From contig NZ_VMRJ01000006.1 in the NCBI RefSeq assembly GCF_007713685.1, positions 222,561-286,560 of the forward strand: a stretch of 64,000 nucleotides of DNA, read 5' to 3'. The translations under genes and the position numbers were made by a program. Below are positions 25,041 to 33,285 of this stretch, piece by piece. The notes beneath the pieces are model-generated. The model was not told where the DNA came from. It ran no database searches and saw nothing but the letters and a program-made list of their open reading frames with translations. Each line of letters begins with the position of its first letter. Positions within the stretch are counted from its first letter, which is position 1. This DNA comes from Hymenobacter setariae. Its GTDB lineage: Bacteria > Bacteroidota > Bacteroidia > Cytophagales > Hymenobacteraceae.

Positions 25041-25967
25041 TTAGGGATGTGAAAGCAGCGCGCCCGCCGACGGCTGTAGCGTGAGAGAAGCGTAAGTAGT
25101 AAGGATGCGGACGAGCGGGCGGCGCTCAGCGCCAGTGCTACGCCACGAGGTGCGATTGCCGCCGGCATCGGGGTAGGTGGAGGGCACGCTAAGGGTGCCA
25201 TGGTTGGCAGCCAACTGGTAGTTGAACTGGGTGAGTGGGGGCGGCAGCATCGTTATTTCGGTGCGTTCGGCATCTATGTTAATGCCAGTTAGCTCGGGGG
25301 TGGGCTCTAGCCGAATGCTGCCATAGCGGTTGCGAATGGCATAGCCGCCCGCAATAGTCTTGAGCACGAGCGCCGACTTTTCGGCTTGGCACGTGAAGGC
25401 TAGCTGCAGGTCGCTGCCCGTCAGGTCGGCGTAGTGCACAGTAGCATCGAGACTGCCGCGCAGTTGGCGCAATTCCACTTGGCCAAAGTCCTGAGTCAGC
25501 TTTTGCCGGCCTGTCAGGCCTATTAGCTGCGTTTGGCCGTAAGTGTTAGCTACTTGTAAGGCATTGGCAGCAGGCATAAATATAGTGTAGTCGGCCCGCA
25601 GGTCGCTGGCGGGCGCTGGGGTCCCGGCGGCTAGCGTTTGGTAGTTAACCAAGTCAATAGCCCCCGCCTGCGGGCTGATGCGGTACTGCGCAGTCGGCAG
25701 GTCTTTCTCGGCCACAGCCCGCTCGGGGTGGCGGGCACTGAGGCGCAGCACTACGCGTAGGGTAGGCTGGTCCCAGCCTTGCACGCGTACGGTAGCTCGG
25801 TCGGCGCGAATACGCACTACTGTACCCGCAGGGCAGTCCAAGGTTTGCGACACGGTGCGAGTCACTACCTGTACCGTGCGTGGAGCCTGCGCCCAAGCTG
25901 GCCCCACCATGAGCCATGCTACCAACAAGCCCCAGCCGCTAAGCCAAGTAAGGGAAAGCTGCTTCAT
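25041..25967 (-). CDS. DUF4097-like exported protein
   Basis: 308 residues from the ATG at 25965-25967, which overlaps the anti-sigma stop by 4 bp (ATGA); the open frame extends upstream but that part shadows the anti-sigma gene. Signal peptide about 1-27 (MKQLSLTWLSGWGLLVAWLM, cleavage after AWAQ). The body is a run of short parallel beta-strands ('TVVRIRADRATVRVQGWDQP', 'ANTYGQTQLIGLTGRQKLTQ', 'GQVELRQLRGSLDATVHYAD'), the right-handed beta-helix style of DUF4097/DUF2807 proteins that often accompany ECF sigma and anti-sigma genes in Bacteroidota. It probably acts in the periplasm; its role is unknown. Confidence 0.7.
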   Translation of the reverse strand: MKQLSLTWLSGWGLLVAWLMVGPAWAQAPRTVQVVTRTVSQTLDCPAGTVVRIRADRATVRVQGWDQPTLRVVLRLSARHPERAVAEKDLPTAQYRISPQAGAIDLVNYQTLAAGTPAPASDLRADYTIFMPAANALQVANTYGQTQLIGLTGRQKLTQDFGQVELRQLRGSLDATVHYADLTGSDLQLAFTCQAEKSALVLKTIAGGYAIRNRYGSIRLEPTPELTGINIDAERTEITMLPPPLTQFNYQLAANHGTLSVPSTYPDAGGNRTSWRSTGAERRPLVRILTTYASLTLQPSAGALLSHP

Positions 25968-26608
25968 GAGGTGAGGAGGTGAATAAGCTCGCGCGTGACG
26001 GTTGCTTTCAAAATCGTGACTTGCACTTGCTGCCGCACGAGCTGCGGCGTCTCGCCGCGCGCCTGCGTTTGGGCGCGCAGCAAAGCTTCTTGCCTCTGCA
26101 GCGCGGTGAGCTGCGCCCGCAGCTTCTGAAACTGGCCAGACTGGCACACCTGCGGCAGCGAGGTGCAGTGTGCTTCGATAAAAGCTTCGCCTGCAGCCTC
26201 TAGTGGCTCGGTGGCGGGTAGGGGCGGAAGGGCTGGCACAGCCGGCAGCGGCGCTACCGCTACGGCCGGCGTGCGGGCAGGCTGCCGCAGCCAAGCTAGC
26301 CCCGCCACCAACAGCAGCAGTATGGAAGCCGCCACGCCGAGCTGCCAGGTGCGCCGCCGCTGCTGCGCTGGCCACAGCGGCACTGGCACAGCGGCTTGGT
26401 CTAGGCGATTGGCGAGGTGGAGCCATGTGTCGGCGGCTGGCTCATGGCTGGGCAGGTGGGGCAAGGCATTGGTAATGGCCTGCTCACCGGCTAGCTGTGT
26501 TGCTAGGATATCCCAGCCGCTGGGGTCGGGTTCATGGAGGGGCAATTGGCTGATGGCTCGTGCCAAGTGCTGCTGGCCATCCGCGTCGGGCGTTGGGTAA
26601 GAGCTCAT
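25964..26608 (-). CDS. Transmembrane anti-sigma factor-like protein
   Basis: 214 residues. The N-terminal cytoplasmic part has repeated 'LPLHEPDPSGWDILATQL' and 'LPSHEPAADTWLHLANRL' segments, a duplicated helix of the type seen in Bacteroidota anti-sigma proteins. One membrane helix lies at about 88-107 (WQLGVAASILLLLVAGLAWL). The periplasmic part has a Pro/Ala linker, then a Gln/Arg-rich coiled-coil end ('FQKLRAQLTALQRQEALLRA'). Its start overlaps the sigma gene by 4 bp. Such proteins hold the cognate sigma factor at the membrane until an envelope signal frees it. The function is inferred from position and topology; no zinc motif (ZAS) is present. Confidence 0.75.
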   Translation of the reverse strand: MSSYPTPDADGQQHLARAISQLPLHEPDPSGWDILATQLAGEQAITNALPHLPSHEPAADTWLHLANRLDQAAVPVPLWPAQQRRRTWQLGVAASILLLLVAGLAWLRQPARTPAVAVAPLPAVPALPPLPATEPLEAAGEAFIEAHCTSLPQVCQSGQFQKLRAQLTALQRQEALLRAQTQARGETPQLVRQQVQVTILKATVTRELIHLLTS

Positions 26609-27153
26609 GGGTGAAGCGAGGCTAATTTGAGTTGCAGCAGGCGCTTGGCTTGGTGCAGTTGCGACTTGCTAGTGCCCTCCGAAATGCCGAGTAGCTCAGC
26701 TACTTCGCGGTGCAGATATCCCTCAACTTCGACCAAGCAGAACACGGCGCGGTAGCCAGCCGGCAGCTCGGCAATAGCATTGGCGAGGGCTTCGCCGGTC
26801 AGGTTATCCTGCCAGGGTACTAGGGGCTCGCGGTGGCGCTCCTGGTCATACACTTCCATGCGCTGCTCGCGGCGCAGCGTCTGCAATGCCGTGTGCACCA
26901 CAATGCGGCGAATCCAAGCTCCTAGGGTAGCTTGCTGGCGAAAGGTGCCCACTTGCTGAAATACCGCCATAAACGCATCCTGCAAGGCATCTTGAGCCAA
27001 AGCACGGTCGTTAAGAATGCGCAGCGCACAAGTAAACATGGCTGTTTTATAGCGTAGGTATAGCTGCTGCTGAGCCAGGCGGTCCTGGGCCAGGCAGCCA
27101 GCTAATAGCTGCTGCTCATCGCTCAAACTAAAGGGAGGGGGAGAAAGGGGCAC
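26605..27153 (-). CDS. ECF-type RNA polymerase sigma-70 factor
   Basis: 182 residues, GTG start. Region 2 (about 30-95) contains 'YLRYKTAMFTCALRILND', 'ALQDAFMAVFQQVGTFRQ' and 'LGAWIRRIVVHTALQTLRRE', which bind the core enzyme and -10 DNA. Region 4 (about 125-178) has the helix-turn-helix 'LHREVAELLGISEGTSKSQL' for the -35 region. No N-terminal region 1. It heads an operon with its putative anti-sigma factor (4-bp overlap), a DUF4097-like protein and exported beta-strand proteins, suggesting control of an envelope stress or surface function. ECF factors of this type commonly activate their own operon, but I found no clear promoter in the AT-rich 210 bp upstream. Confidence 0.93.
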   Translation of the reverse strand: MPLSPPPFSLSDEQQLLAGCLAQDRLAQQQLYLRYKTAMFTCALRILNDRALAQDALQDAFMAVFQQVGTFRQQATLGAWIRRIVVHTALQTLRREQRMEVYDQERHREPLVPWQDNLTGEALANAIAELPAGYRAVFCLVEVEGYLHREVAELLGISEGTSKSQLHQAKRLLQLKLASLHP

Positions 27154-27274
27154 AGTGCGCAGCTTTAGCTTAAAGTGATGCAGCTCTGCCTAAAGGTTGG
27201 TCGGGTACGCTATAATAGTTTTATTATAAAATAAGTATCTGGTTTTTAAGGGAATAAATTTATATATCTAAGCG

Positions 27275-27318
27275 AGAGGACCCGCGCTTCTGCTGGTTTG
27301 GCAGTGCACGGGCCCTCT
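27275..27318 (-). terminator. Hairpin downstream of the gamma-glutamyltransferase gene
   Basis: A 10-bp stem with one mismatch (AGAGGACCCG at 27275-27284, CGGGCCCTCT at 27309-27318) encloses a second short stem (CTGC/GCAG). It sits 46 bp after the ggt stop and 122 bp before the sigma-factor start. No strong U-tract. Confidence 0.55.
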
Positions 27319-27363
27319 TGGCAAATGAAGGCGGCCTAATCAGCTACCTAGGGTTTTGTTAGC

Positions 27364-29124
27364 TCAGTAGCCCACCGAGGCATCGTCGCCTCTAGGGTCG
27401 GCGCCGCCTTCTAGCTGCCCGTTAGGCAGCACCCGGATGAGGTCGAGCCGGCCCCACGGTGCCCGTGGCTTTGGATTATAGCCCTTTTCCTGGAGCGCTT
27501 TCTCGGCCTCGGGCGAGAGAGCGCCAGCCTCTACATCAAGCTGGTCGGGTAGCCACTGGTGGTGCAAGCGCGGGGCCGAAACTGCTTGCTCGGCATCGGC
27601 GCCATAGTCCACGATGCTGAGGATGGACTGCAACACACTGTTAATGATAGTGCTACCGCCTGGCGAACCCGTCACGAGGGCTAGCTTACCGTTTTTAGTG
27701 AGGATGGTGGGCGTCATGCTGCTGAGCATACGCTTGCCGGGGGCAATGGCATTGGCGGCGCCTCCTACCAAGCCGTACATATTGGGCACCCCAGCTTTCG
27801 AGCTGAAGTCATCCATCTCATTATTAAGCAAGAAGCCAGCGCCAGCTACCACTACTTTGCTGCCGTAAGCGCCGTTGAGGGTTGTGGTGCAGCTCACGGC
27901 GTTGCCCTGCGCATCGACGATGCTATAGTGCGTAGTTTGGTCACTTTCGTAGCGCGGCAAGCCAGAACCGGCCGCGATGCTGGTGCTCGGCGTAGCCTGG
28001 CCATCGGTGCGGATGGTTGTAGCGCGCTGTTTGTTGTAGTCTTTTGCCAATAACTGGGCCACTGGCACCTTTCCAAAGTCGGGGTCACCTAGGTAGGTAG
28101 CGCGGTCGGCATAGGCCCGGCGCTGCGCCTCCGTGATAACGGCCACCGCGGCGGGGGTGTGGTAGCCCAGCTTGCTTAGGTTATAGGGTTCCAGCATTTG
28201 CAGCATCTGCAATAGGGCCACGCCACCACTGCTCGGCGGCGGCATCGTGATAACGTCATAGCCACGGTACTGGCCATGCAGGGCGGCGCGCCACTTGGGT
28301 TGGTAGCTGGCAAGGTCTTGCTGAGTAATGAGGCCGTGGCCCTTGTTTATTTCGGTCAGCAGCAGCTCGGCCGTTCTGCCTTGGTAAAAGCCGGCGCGGC
28401 CCTGGTCCTGGATGCGCTGAAGCGTGGCCGCGAGCTCGGGCTGCTTGAGGGTGTCACCCTTTTGCCAGGCCGTGGCGCGCACAAATACGGGTGGCGAGCC
28501 AGGGTTATATTTCGTGAAATCAGCCTGGGTACGGTTGAGACCTGCCGCTTCTTTGTCGGTAAGGGCTACGCCGTAGCGGGCTAGGCGCACGGCCGGCGCA
28601 ACGAGCTTGGCCCAAGGCAGTTTGCCGAGCTTTTTGTGCAGCGCCTCCATGCCGGCTACTGTGCCGGGCGTGCCCACCGCTAGCGGGCCAGCGGTGCTAA
28701 GGCCAGGTACTACGTTGCCGCTGGCGTCGAGGTACATATCGCGGCTGGCGGCAGCGGGGGCCGTTTCGCGAAAGTCTAGGGTGCCGGCCGTGCCGCTGTG
28801 GTCGCGGTACACAAGAAAACCGCCGCCGCCAATATTGCCGGCCACTGGCAGCACCACGGCCAACGCAAACTGCACGGCCACGGCTGCATCGTAAGCATTG
28901 CCGCCCTGCTGCATAATGTCACGGCCGACTTTAGAAGCTACGGGGTGAGCCGATACTACTAGCGCGTGCTTGGCTACCACGGGCGCGGCCGCTGGTGGCA
29001 GCTGGTCGGCCACAGCGCTGGTGGACTTAGCTGGGCGGGCAGGCTTGGCTAGCTGCCCTAGCGCGGGGCTAGCCAAGGTGGCCACCAGCAAACCAGCTCC
29101 GCAAAAACGAGTAAATAATTGCAT
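27364..29124 (-). CDS. ggt: Gamma-glutamyltransferase
   Basis: 586 residues with a signal peptide (MQLFTRFCGAGLLVATLASP, cleavage near residue 24), so periplasmic. GGT cleaves glutathione and transfers the gamma-glutamyl group. It is made as a proenzyme that cuts itself before a threonine, here about Thr397 in 'ESDQTTHYSIVD'. The N-terminal large-subunit motif 'GGNAYDAAVAVQFALAV' and the small-subunit motifs 'GFLLNNEMDDFSS', 'GKRMLSSMTPTI' and 'VTGSPGGSTIIN' are present. It is divergent from the branching enzyme. A TACTTTG element ends only 4 bp before the ATG, which would make the mRNA nearly leaderless. Confidence 0.95.
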   Translation of the reverse strand: MQLFTRFCGAGLLVATLASPALGQLAKPARPAKSTSAVADQLPPAAAPVVAKHALVVSAHPVASKVGRDIMQQGGNAYDAAVAVQFALAVVLPVAGNIGGGGFLVYRDHSGTAGTLDFRETAPAAASRDMYLDASGNVVPGLSTAGPLAVGTPGTVAGMEALHKKLGKLPWAKLVAPAVRLARYGVALTDKEAAGLNRTQADFTKYNPGSPPVFVRATAWQKGDTLKQPELAATLQRIQDQGRAGFYQGRTAELLLTEINKGHGLITQQDLASYQPKWRAALHGQYRGYDVITMPPPSSGGVALLQMLQMLEPYNLSKLGYHTPAAVAVITEAQRRAYADRATYLGDPDFGKVPVAQLLAKDYNKQRATTIRTDGQATPSTSIAAGSGLPRYESDQTTHYSIVDAQGNAVSCTTTLNGAYGSKVVVAGAGFLLNNEMDDFSSKAGVPNMYGLVGGAANAIAPGKRMLSSMTPTILTKNGKLALVTGSPGGSTIINSVLQSILSIVDYGADAEQAVSAPRLHHQWLPDQLDVEAGALSPEAEKALQEKGYNPKPRAPWGRLDLIRVLPNGQLEGGADPRGDDASVGY

Positions 29125-29166
29125 ACTGCAAAGTAGGCACCGCGGCTCGGCTATCGGGCGGCTGCC

Positions 29167-29174
29167 TACCTTTG
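29167..29174 (+). promoter_or_regulatory. Putative -7 element of the branching-enzyme gene
   Basis: TACCTTTG on the plus strand, full TAnnTTTG match, 25 bp before the ATG at 29199. It overlaps the TTG (29172) that would otherwise extend the protein by nine residues, and so favours the ATG start. Confidence 0.5.
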
Positions 29175-29198
29175 GATGTCCCTATTTTTTCCTTGCTT

Positions 29199-31265
29199 AT
29201 GTCTGCCGACGACCAGGCCCCTGCCACCGTATCTCCCGCTCCCTCGCTGACGCTCACCCAGGAAGACTCCTGGCTGCAGCCCTACGAGCCTGTGCTCTTG
29301 GCTCGCCAGCAGCGCTTGGCCGACCGGCTGGCTGTCATCAAGAAGGAATACGGCTCGCTCAGCAAGTTTGCCTTGGCCCACCAGCGCCTAGGGCTGCATT
29401 ACGACCCGCGCCGCCGCGGCTACGTGGTGCGCGAGTGGGCGCCGGGCGCCGAGGCCATGTACCTAGTGGGCGACTTTAATTTCTGGAACCGCGAGGCCGA
29501 CCCGTTGCACAAGGACGAAGCTACCGGTATCTGGGAAGGCTTTATTGCCGATGATGAGCACGGCCGGCGCCCGACCGCCGGCTCGCGGTATAAGTTGCAC
29601 GTGGTGGCCCACGGCCACGGCAAAGACCGCCTGCCCGCCTACTTGCGCCGCGCCGTGCAAGACGAGCACAGCAAAGACTACTCGGCTCAGCTCTGGGTGC
29701 CCGAGGCACCGTTTCAATGGACCGACCAAACGTTTCGCATAGCTAACGCCACCAAGGGCCAGCCACTCATCTACGAAGCGCACGTGGGTATGGCGGTTGA
29801 AGAGGGCCGCGTAGGCACCTACCGCGAGTTTGCCGACCACGTGCTGCCCCGCATTCAGGCTGATGGCTACAACTGCGTGCAGCTAATGGCCGTGCTGGAG
29901 CACCCATACTACGGCTCGTTTGGCTACCACGTCGCTAATTTTTTCGCCCCTAGCTCCCGCTTCGGCACCCCCGAAGACCTGAAATACTTAGTGAATGAAG
30001 CGCATAAGCGTGGCATCGTGGTGCTGCTCGACCTAGTGCACTCACATGCTGTGAAAAACGAAGCCGAGGGCCTGGCCGACTTCGATGGCTCGGGCAACCT
30101 CTACTTCCATAAGGGCGACCGTGGCAACCACCCCGGCTGGGACTCGAAGCTATTCGACTATGGCCGGCCCGAGGTGCAGCAGTTCTTGCTCAGCAACCTG
30201 CGCTACTGGCTCGAGGAGTTTCACTTCGACGGCTTTCGGTTCGATGGTGTCACGTCGATGCTCTACCACCACCACGGCGAAGGGCACGCGTTTGGGGGCT
30301 ACGACAGCTACTTTGGCCCGCAGGCCGACGACGACGCTATTCTCTACCTCATGCTAGCCAGCACGCTGGTGCGCGAGTTCAAGAAGTCGGCCATTCTGGT
30401 AGCCGAGGACATGAGTGGCCTACCCGGCCTATGCCGTCCCATTGCCGATGGGGGTGTGGGCTTCGACTACCGCTTAGGTATGGGCTTGCCCGATTTTTGG
30501 ATTAAGACCCTCAAGCACAAGCGCGACGAAGATTGGGACCTAGGCGAGCTCTGGCACCAACTTGTGAACCGTCGCCAGGGCGAAAAAACGGTAGCTTACG
30601 CCGAAAGCCACGACCAAGCATTGGTGGGTGATAAAACACTGTCGCAGTGGTTGTTTGGCGATGCCATCTACCACCACATGCAAGCCAGTGACCCCGATGG
30701 CGGCGCGGCGCGAGCGCAAGCTTTGCACAAGCTCATTAGACTCATTACGCTGAGCGCGGGCGGCGAGGCTTACCTCAATTTTATGGGCAACGAGTTTGGC
30801 CACCCCGAGTGGATAGATTTCCCGCGGGCCGGCAACGACTGGAGCTACCACTACGCCCGCCGCCAGTGGAGCCTAGCCGACAACCCCGACCTGCGCTATA
30901 GCCAATTACTAGCCTTCGACCAGGCCATGCTGGGCTTGGCCCGCCAGCGCCAGCTCTTATTAAAAGGCCCCGCCCAACTGCTCAACATCGACTACGGCAA
31001 CAAAATTATCGCCTTCGAGCGGGCCGGGCTGGTGTTTGTATTCAGCTTCAACGTGAGCGAAAGCTTCTTCGACTACGGCATTCCGGTGCCCGCCGTGGGG
31101 CGCTACCGGCTGGTACTTAGCTCCGACCGGCCTGCATTTGGCGGCTTCGACCGGCTCGACGAGTCTGTGATTTATGACACCCTAGGGGGCGGTGGCACCC
31201 CCGAAGCGCCCCGCCTGCGCCTATATGTGCCCAGCCGCACGGCCCTGATACTGGCAAAGGGTTAG
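29199..31265 (+). CDS. glgB: 1,4-alpha-glucan branching enzyme, eukaryote-like GH13_8 type
   Basis: 688 residues from ATG at 29199. The enzyme cuts alpha-1,4 chains and rejoins them as alpha-1,6 branches in glycogen-like polymers. An N-terminal CBM48 domain (about 60-160) is followed by the GH13 barrel: 'VLLDLVHSHAVKNEAEGL', the nucleophile Asp in 'FDGFRFDGVTSMLYHHHG', the acid/base Glu in 'ILVAEDMSGLPGLCRP', and the stabilising Asp in 'YAESHDQALVGDKTL'. The residues after the nucleophile ('MLYHHHG...FGGYDSYFG') are those of plant and animal branching enzymes rather than the E. coli GlgB type. The gene converges on the next one across a 34-bp perfect hairpin. Neighbouring GH31 and GT4-like genes suit alpha-glucan metabolism. 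Confidence 0.93.
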   Translation: MSADDQAPATVSPAPSLTLTQEDSWLQPYEPVLLARQQRLADRLAVIKKEYGSLSKFALAHQRLGLHYDPRRRGYVVREWAPGAEAMYLVGDFNFWNREADPLHKDEATGIWEGFIADDEHGRRPTAGSRYKLHVVAHGHGKDRLPAYLRRAVQDEHSKDYSAQLWVPEAPFQWTDQTFRIANATKGQPLIYEAHVGMAVEEGRVGTYREFADHVLPRIQADGYNCVQLMAVLEHPYYGSFGYHVANFFAPSSRFGTPEDLKYLVNEAHKRGIVVLLDLVHSHAVKNEAEGLADFDGSGNLYFHKGDRGNHPGWDSKLFDYGRPEVQQFLLSNLRYWLEEFHFDGFRFDGVTSMLYHHHGEGHAFGGYDSYFGPQADDDAILYLMLASTLVREFKKSAILVAEDMSGLPGLCRPIADGGVGFDYRLGMGLPDFWIKTLKHKRDEDWDLGELWHQLVNRRQGEKTVAYAESHDQALVGDKTLSQWLFGDAIYHHMQASDPDGGAARAQALHKLIRLITLSAGGEAYLNFMGNEFGHPEWIDFPRAGNDWSYHYARRQWSLADNPDLRYSQLLAFDQAMLGLARQRQLLLKGPAQLLNIDYGNKIIAFERAGLVFVFSFNVSESFFDYGIPVPAVGRYRLVLSSDRPAFGGFDRLDESVIYDTLGGGGTPEAPRLRLYVPSRTALILAKG

Positions 31266-31269
31266 GCAG

Positions 31270-31344
31270 TTGATAGATAGCAGAATGGGTACTGAGTGTA
31301 ATACATAGCATATTACACTCAGTACCCATTCTGCTATCTATCAA
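31270..31344. repeat. 34-bp perfect inverted repeat between convergent genes
   Basis: Arms 31270-31303 and 31311-31344 are exact complements over 34 nt with a 7-nt loop (CATAGCA). It lies 4 bp after the glgB stop and 4 bp before the stop of the facing gene, so it fills the whole gap. It probably works as a terminator for both genes, though a U-tract is present only on the plus side (TTTCTT). The length and perfection exceed an ordinary terminator. Confidence 0.8.
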
Positions 31345-31348
31345 TTTC

Positions 31349-31822
31349 TTACTCGCGCTTTCGCCCGATGCTGAGGCGGTAGATTGTTTCCGTCAAGCGC
31401 TTGGCGCGAATCTCGGGCGTTTTGGCACCTTTGAGGTAACGCACATAAGAGCGCTGCTCAGGCTTGGTCAGGCTTTTAAAAAAAGTACTAGCGGCGGCAT
31501 TCTCGCCTAGGCCAGCTGCTAGGTCGTCGGGTAGGTTCACCACGCGCTCGCTGAGGTCATGGCTGAGAGCCACGTGCAGCACATCGCCCACGGTTTTGCC
31601 TACGGCGCGGCGCACCTCGCGGGGCACTACTAGGGCGTAGTAGCCATCGCCGAGCGAGGTCAACTCGCCTTGGTAGGGAAAGCCTTCTATGGCTGTTTGC
31701 ACGGGTAGCTCGTCCTTGGTGCCATAGACCTCGGCTACCGAGAAAGGCACGACTACAAACACATCGCCCGTGCGCGGGTCGTCTTCGAGCACCGCTTCAA
31801 ATTCTTGTTCAAAATCTGTCAT
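31349..31822 (-). CDS. DUF1905 / YdeI (OmpD-associated) family protein
   Basis: 157 residues. The first part (about 5-85) fits DUF1905, a small beta-barrel domain ('PFSVAEVYGTKDELPVQTAI', then 'PREVRRAVGKTVGDVLHVAL'). The C-terminal part (about 100-157) fits the bacteriocin-protection YdeI/OmpD-associated region ('FFKSLTKPEQRSYVRYLKGA', 'TPEIRAKRLTETIYRLSIG'). The cell role of these proteins is poorly known; they are cytoplasmic and lack a signal peptide. The gene sits 11 bp downstream of the GT4-like gene and is probably in the same transcript. Confidence 0.85.
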   Translation of the reverse strand: MTDFEQEFEAVLEDDPRTGDVFVVVPFSVAEVYGTKDELPVQTAIEGFPYQGELTSLGDGYYALVVPREVRRAVGKTVGDVLHVALSHDLSERVVNLPDDLAAGLGENAAASTFFKSLTKPEQRSYVRYLKGAKTPEIRAKRLTETIYRLSIGRKRE

Positions 31823-31833
31823 CAGCCGTAAAA

Positions 31834-33285
31834 TTAACTTGCACTGTCGCTTGAGCGTAGCTGCGCAGTGCGCAAGGCCTGCGCCACAGCATCGGCATCG
31901 GCAGCGGCCACGGTGCGCACCACGTCAGATGGCAGGCCTAGGTCGAGGCGCAGACGGCGCGCTAGCTCTGGTGTCTCGGCCAAAATAAGGTCGGCGCGGT
32001 GCAGGGCCTGGCGTTGCAGCTCGGCTTGCCAGCTGGTGGCAGTTTCGAGCGAATCGGCTTCGCCCGCTGCCAATGTGGACACGTGCAGCACCAGCGGCTG
32101 CCGGGTGCGGTAGCGCAGTTCTTGCGCCGCTAGCCAAGTAGGCCAGGCCGGCGCGTAAATAGCCGCAAACGGTGCCTGCGCCAATGCCACCGGCACCGCA
32201 AAGCGTGCGTACTGAATAACTTGAAAATTCAGATTTGGCGCCTCAAATGGCTGGCTCACTACCCTAGGTTCTGTAGTACTATCGCTGGCCTCGGTAGCTG
32301 GCGGCTCACCGACCGTAGCAGCGTAGTAAGAAGCCTCATCTTCAAAGTCGGTAGCGAGCTTTGGTTCCTCTAGCGGCAAGGGTGTGCGTAGGGCTGCTAG
32401 GTCTTCTGACCAGCCCGCATGGGCAGGCCCTAGAGGTTCGGTCAGCGGGGCCTGCGTGAGAAGTGCTTCTTCAGGCGACGGCTCATCTAGCAAGCTAGGG
32501 GCTAGGTCTGCTTCTGCATCGAGGGCCGGCACCGGCGGCTCGGTCAATAGGTAATCGGGCGCCAGAATTGGCAACGCTGGTAGTGGTTGCTCAGGTTGGT
32601 CCGCGGCCGGTAGGGTAGGGGTAGGTGCTACGAAAGCATCTATTTCTAACTCGAGAGCCGTTGACACTACTTGGGGCTGGGCACTACCTAGGTCATCTAC
32701 TGGAAGGGCTTCGCCATTAATACCCTCTACTTGGCTACCTAGGTAGGGGGCGACGGGCAGAGCCGCACCACCTTGCCAAATAACTCCGGGTAAGGTTTGC
32801 TTGCTTAACTCAGTAAGCTCGGGCAGGCTAAAGCTGCTGAGGCGGAGCACGCGCACCGCCGACCAAGTGAGCGGCGCAGGCGCTACTGCGTCCAGAACTG
32901 TAGGCACTGTAGGAGCTGGCAGCGCCTCTGGCGAAGTACCTAGGGGCGGCAGAACTGTTGGTGTAGACTCTTGCGCTGGTAAATCTGGTAGTACGCTGGG
33001 CGTAGTGGAAGGCGCTTCAAGGACTTCTGACGCGGCGTTGTCTGCTTCCAGTTTTGGCTGTACTTCGCTGGCCGCTGCGAGCACGGGCGGCGCGGCCTCT
33101 TCCGTGGTAAGGGGCAAAAAATCTTCCTGCGTGGGTTCGCCCGTAGCGGCGGGCACCAGCACCACTACCGAGTCGAGTGCCTGAGTCGGGGCTTCGGTAG
33201 CTTCTACCACCGCTCGCACGGCGGGGGCGGCTTCATCCCAGGCTAAAACCAAGACGGCAACGGGAACGGCAGCAGGCAAACTCAT
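31834..33285 (-). CDS. Protein with GT4-like N-lobe split by a long acidic insert; catalytic lobe absent
   Basis: 483 residues from ATG at 33283-33285. The first 35 residues ('VPVAVLVLAWDEAAPAV') and a later stretch ('SAVRVLRLSSFSLPELTELS') look like the start of a GT-B glycosyltransferase. A region of about 180 residues, rich in Pro, Glu, Ala and Leu, follows and is probably disordered. The C-terminal 130 residues read like the second half of a GT4 N-lobe: 'FAAIYAPAWPTWLAAQELRY' (compare the family's DVIHAHDWLT...), 'QPLVLHVSTLAAGEADSL' and 'LHRADLILAETPELARRL'. The chain then ends; the C-lobe that holds the sugar nucleotide and the E-x7-E motif is absent. It lies between glgB and a GH31 gene. 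A scaffold or regulator of alpha-glucan enzymes is possible; this is inference. Confidence 0.5.
   Translation of the reverse strand: MSLPAAVPVAVLVLAWDEAAPAVRAVVEATEAPTQALDSVVVLVPAATGEPTQEDFLPLTTEEAAPPVLAAASEVQPKLEADNAASEVLEAPSTTPSVLPDLPAQESTPTVLPPLGTSPEALPAPTVPTVLDAVAPAPLTWSAVRVLRLSSFSLPELTELSKQTLPGVIWQGGAALPVAPYLGSQVEGINGEALPVDDLGSAQPQVVSTALELEIDAFVAPTPTLPAADQPEQPLPALPILAPDYLLTEPPVPALDAEADLAPSLLDEPSPEEALLTQAPLTEPLGPAHAGWSEDLAALRTPLPLEEPKLATDFEDEASYYAATVGEPPATEASDSTTEPRVVSQPFEAPNLNFQVIQYARFAVPVALAQAPFAAIYAPAWPTWLAAQELRYRTRQPLVLHVSTLAAGEADSLETATSWQAELQRQALHRADLILAETPELARRLRLDLGLPSDVVRTVAAADADAVAQALRTAQLRSSDSAS

Noticed and set aside
25968..26426. N-terminal extension of the DUF4097-like frame
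   Set aside because: The extension is Ala/Arg-rich out-of-frame translation of the anti-sigma gene; the ATG at 25967 gives a proper signal peptide and an ATGA overlap.
26163..26600. 145-codon plus-strand frame inside the anti-sigma gene
   Set aside because: Antisense shadow; the anti-sigma frame fits its neighbours by 4-bp overlaps at both ends.
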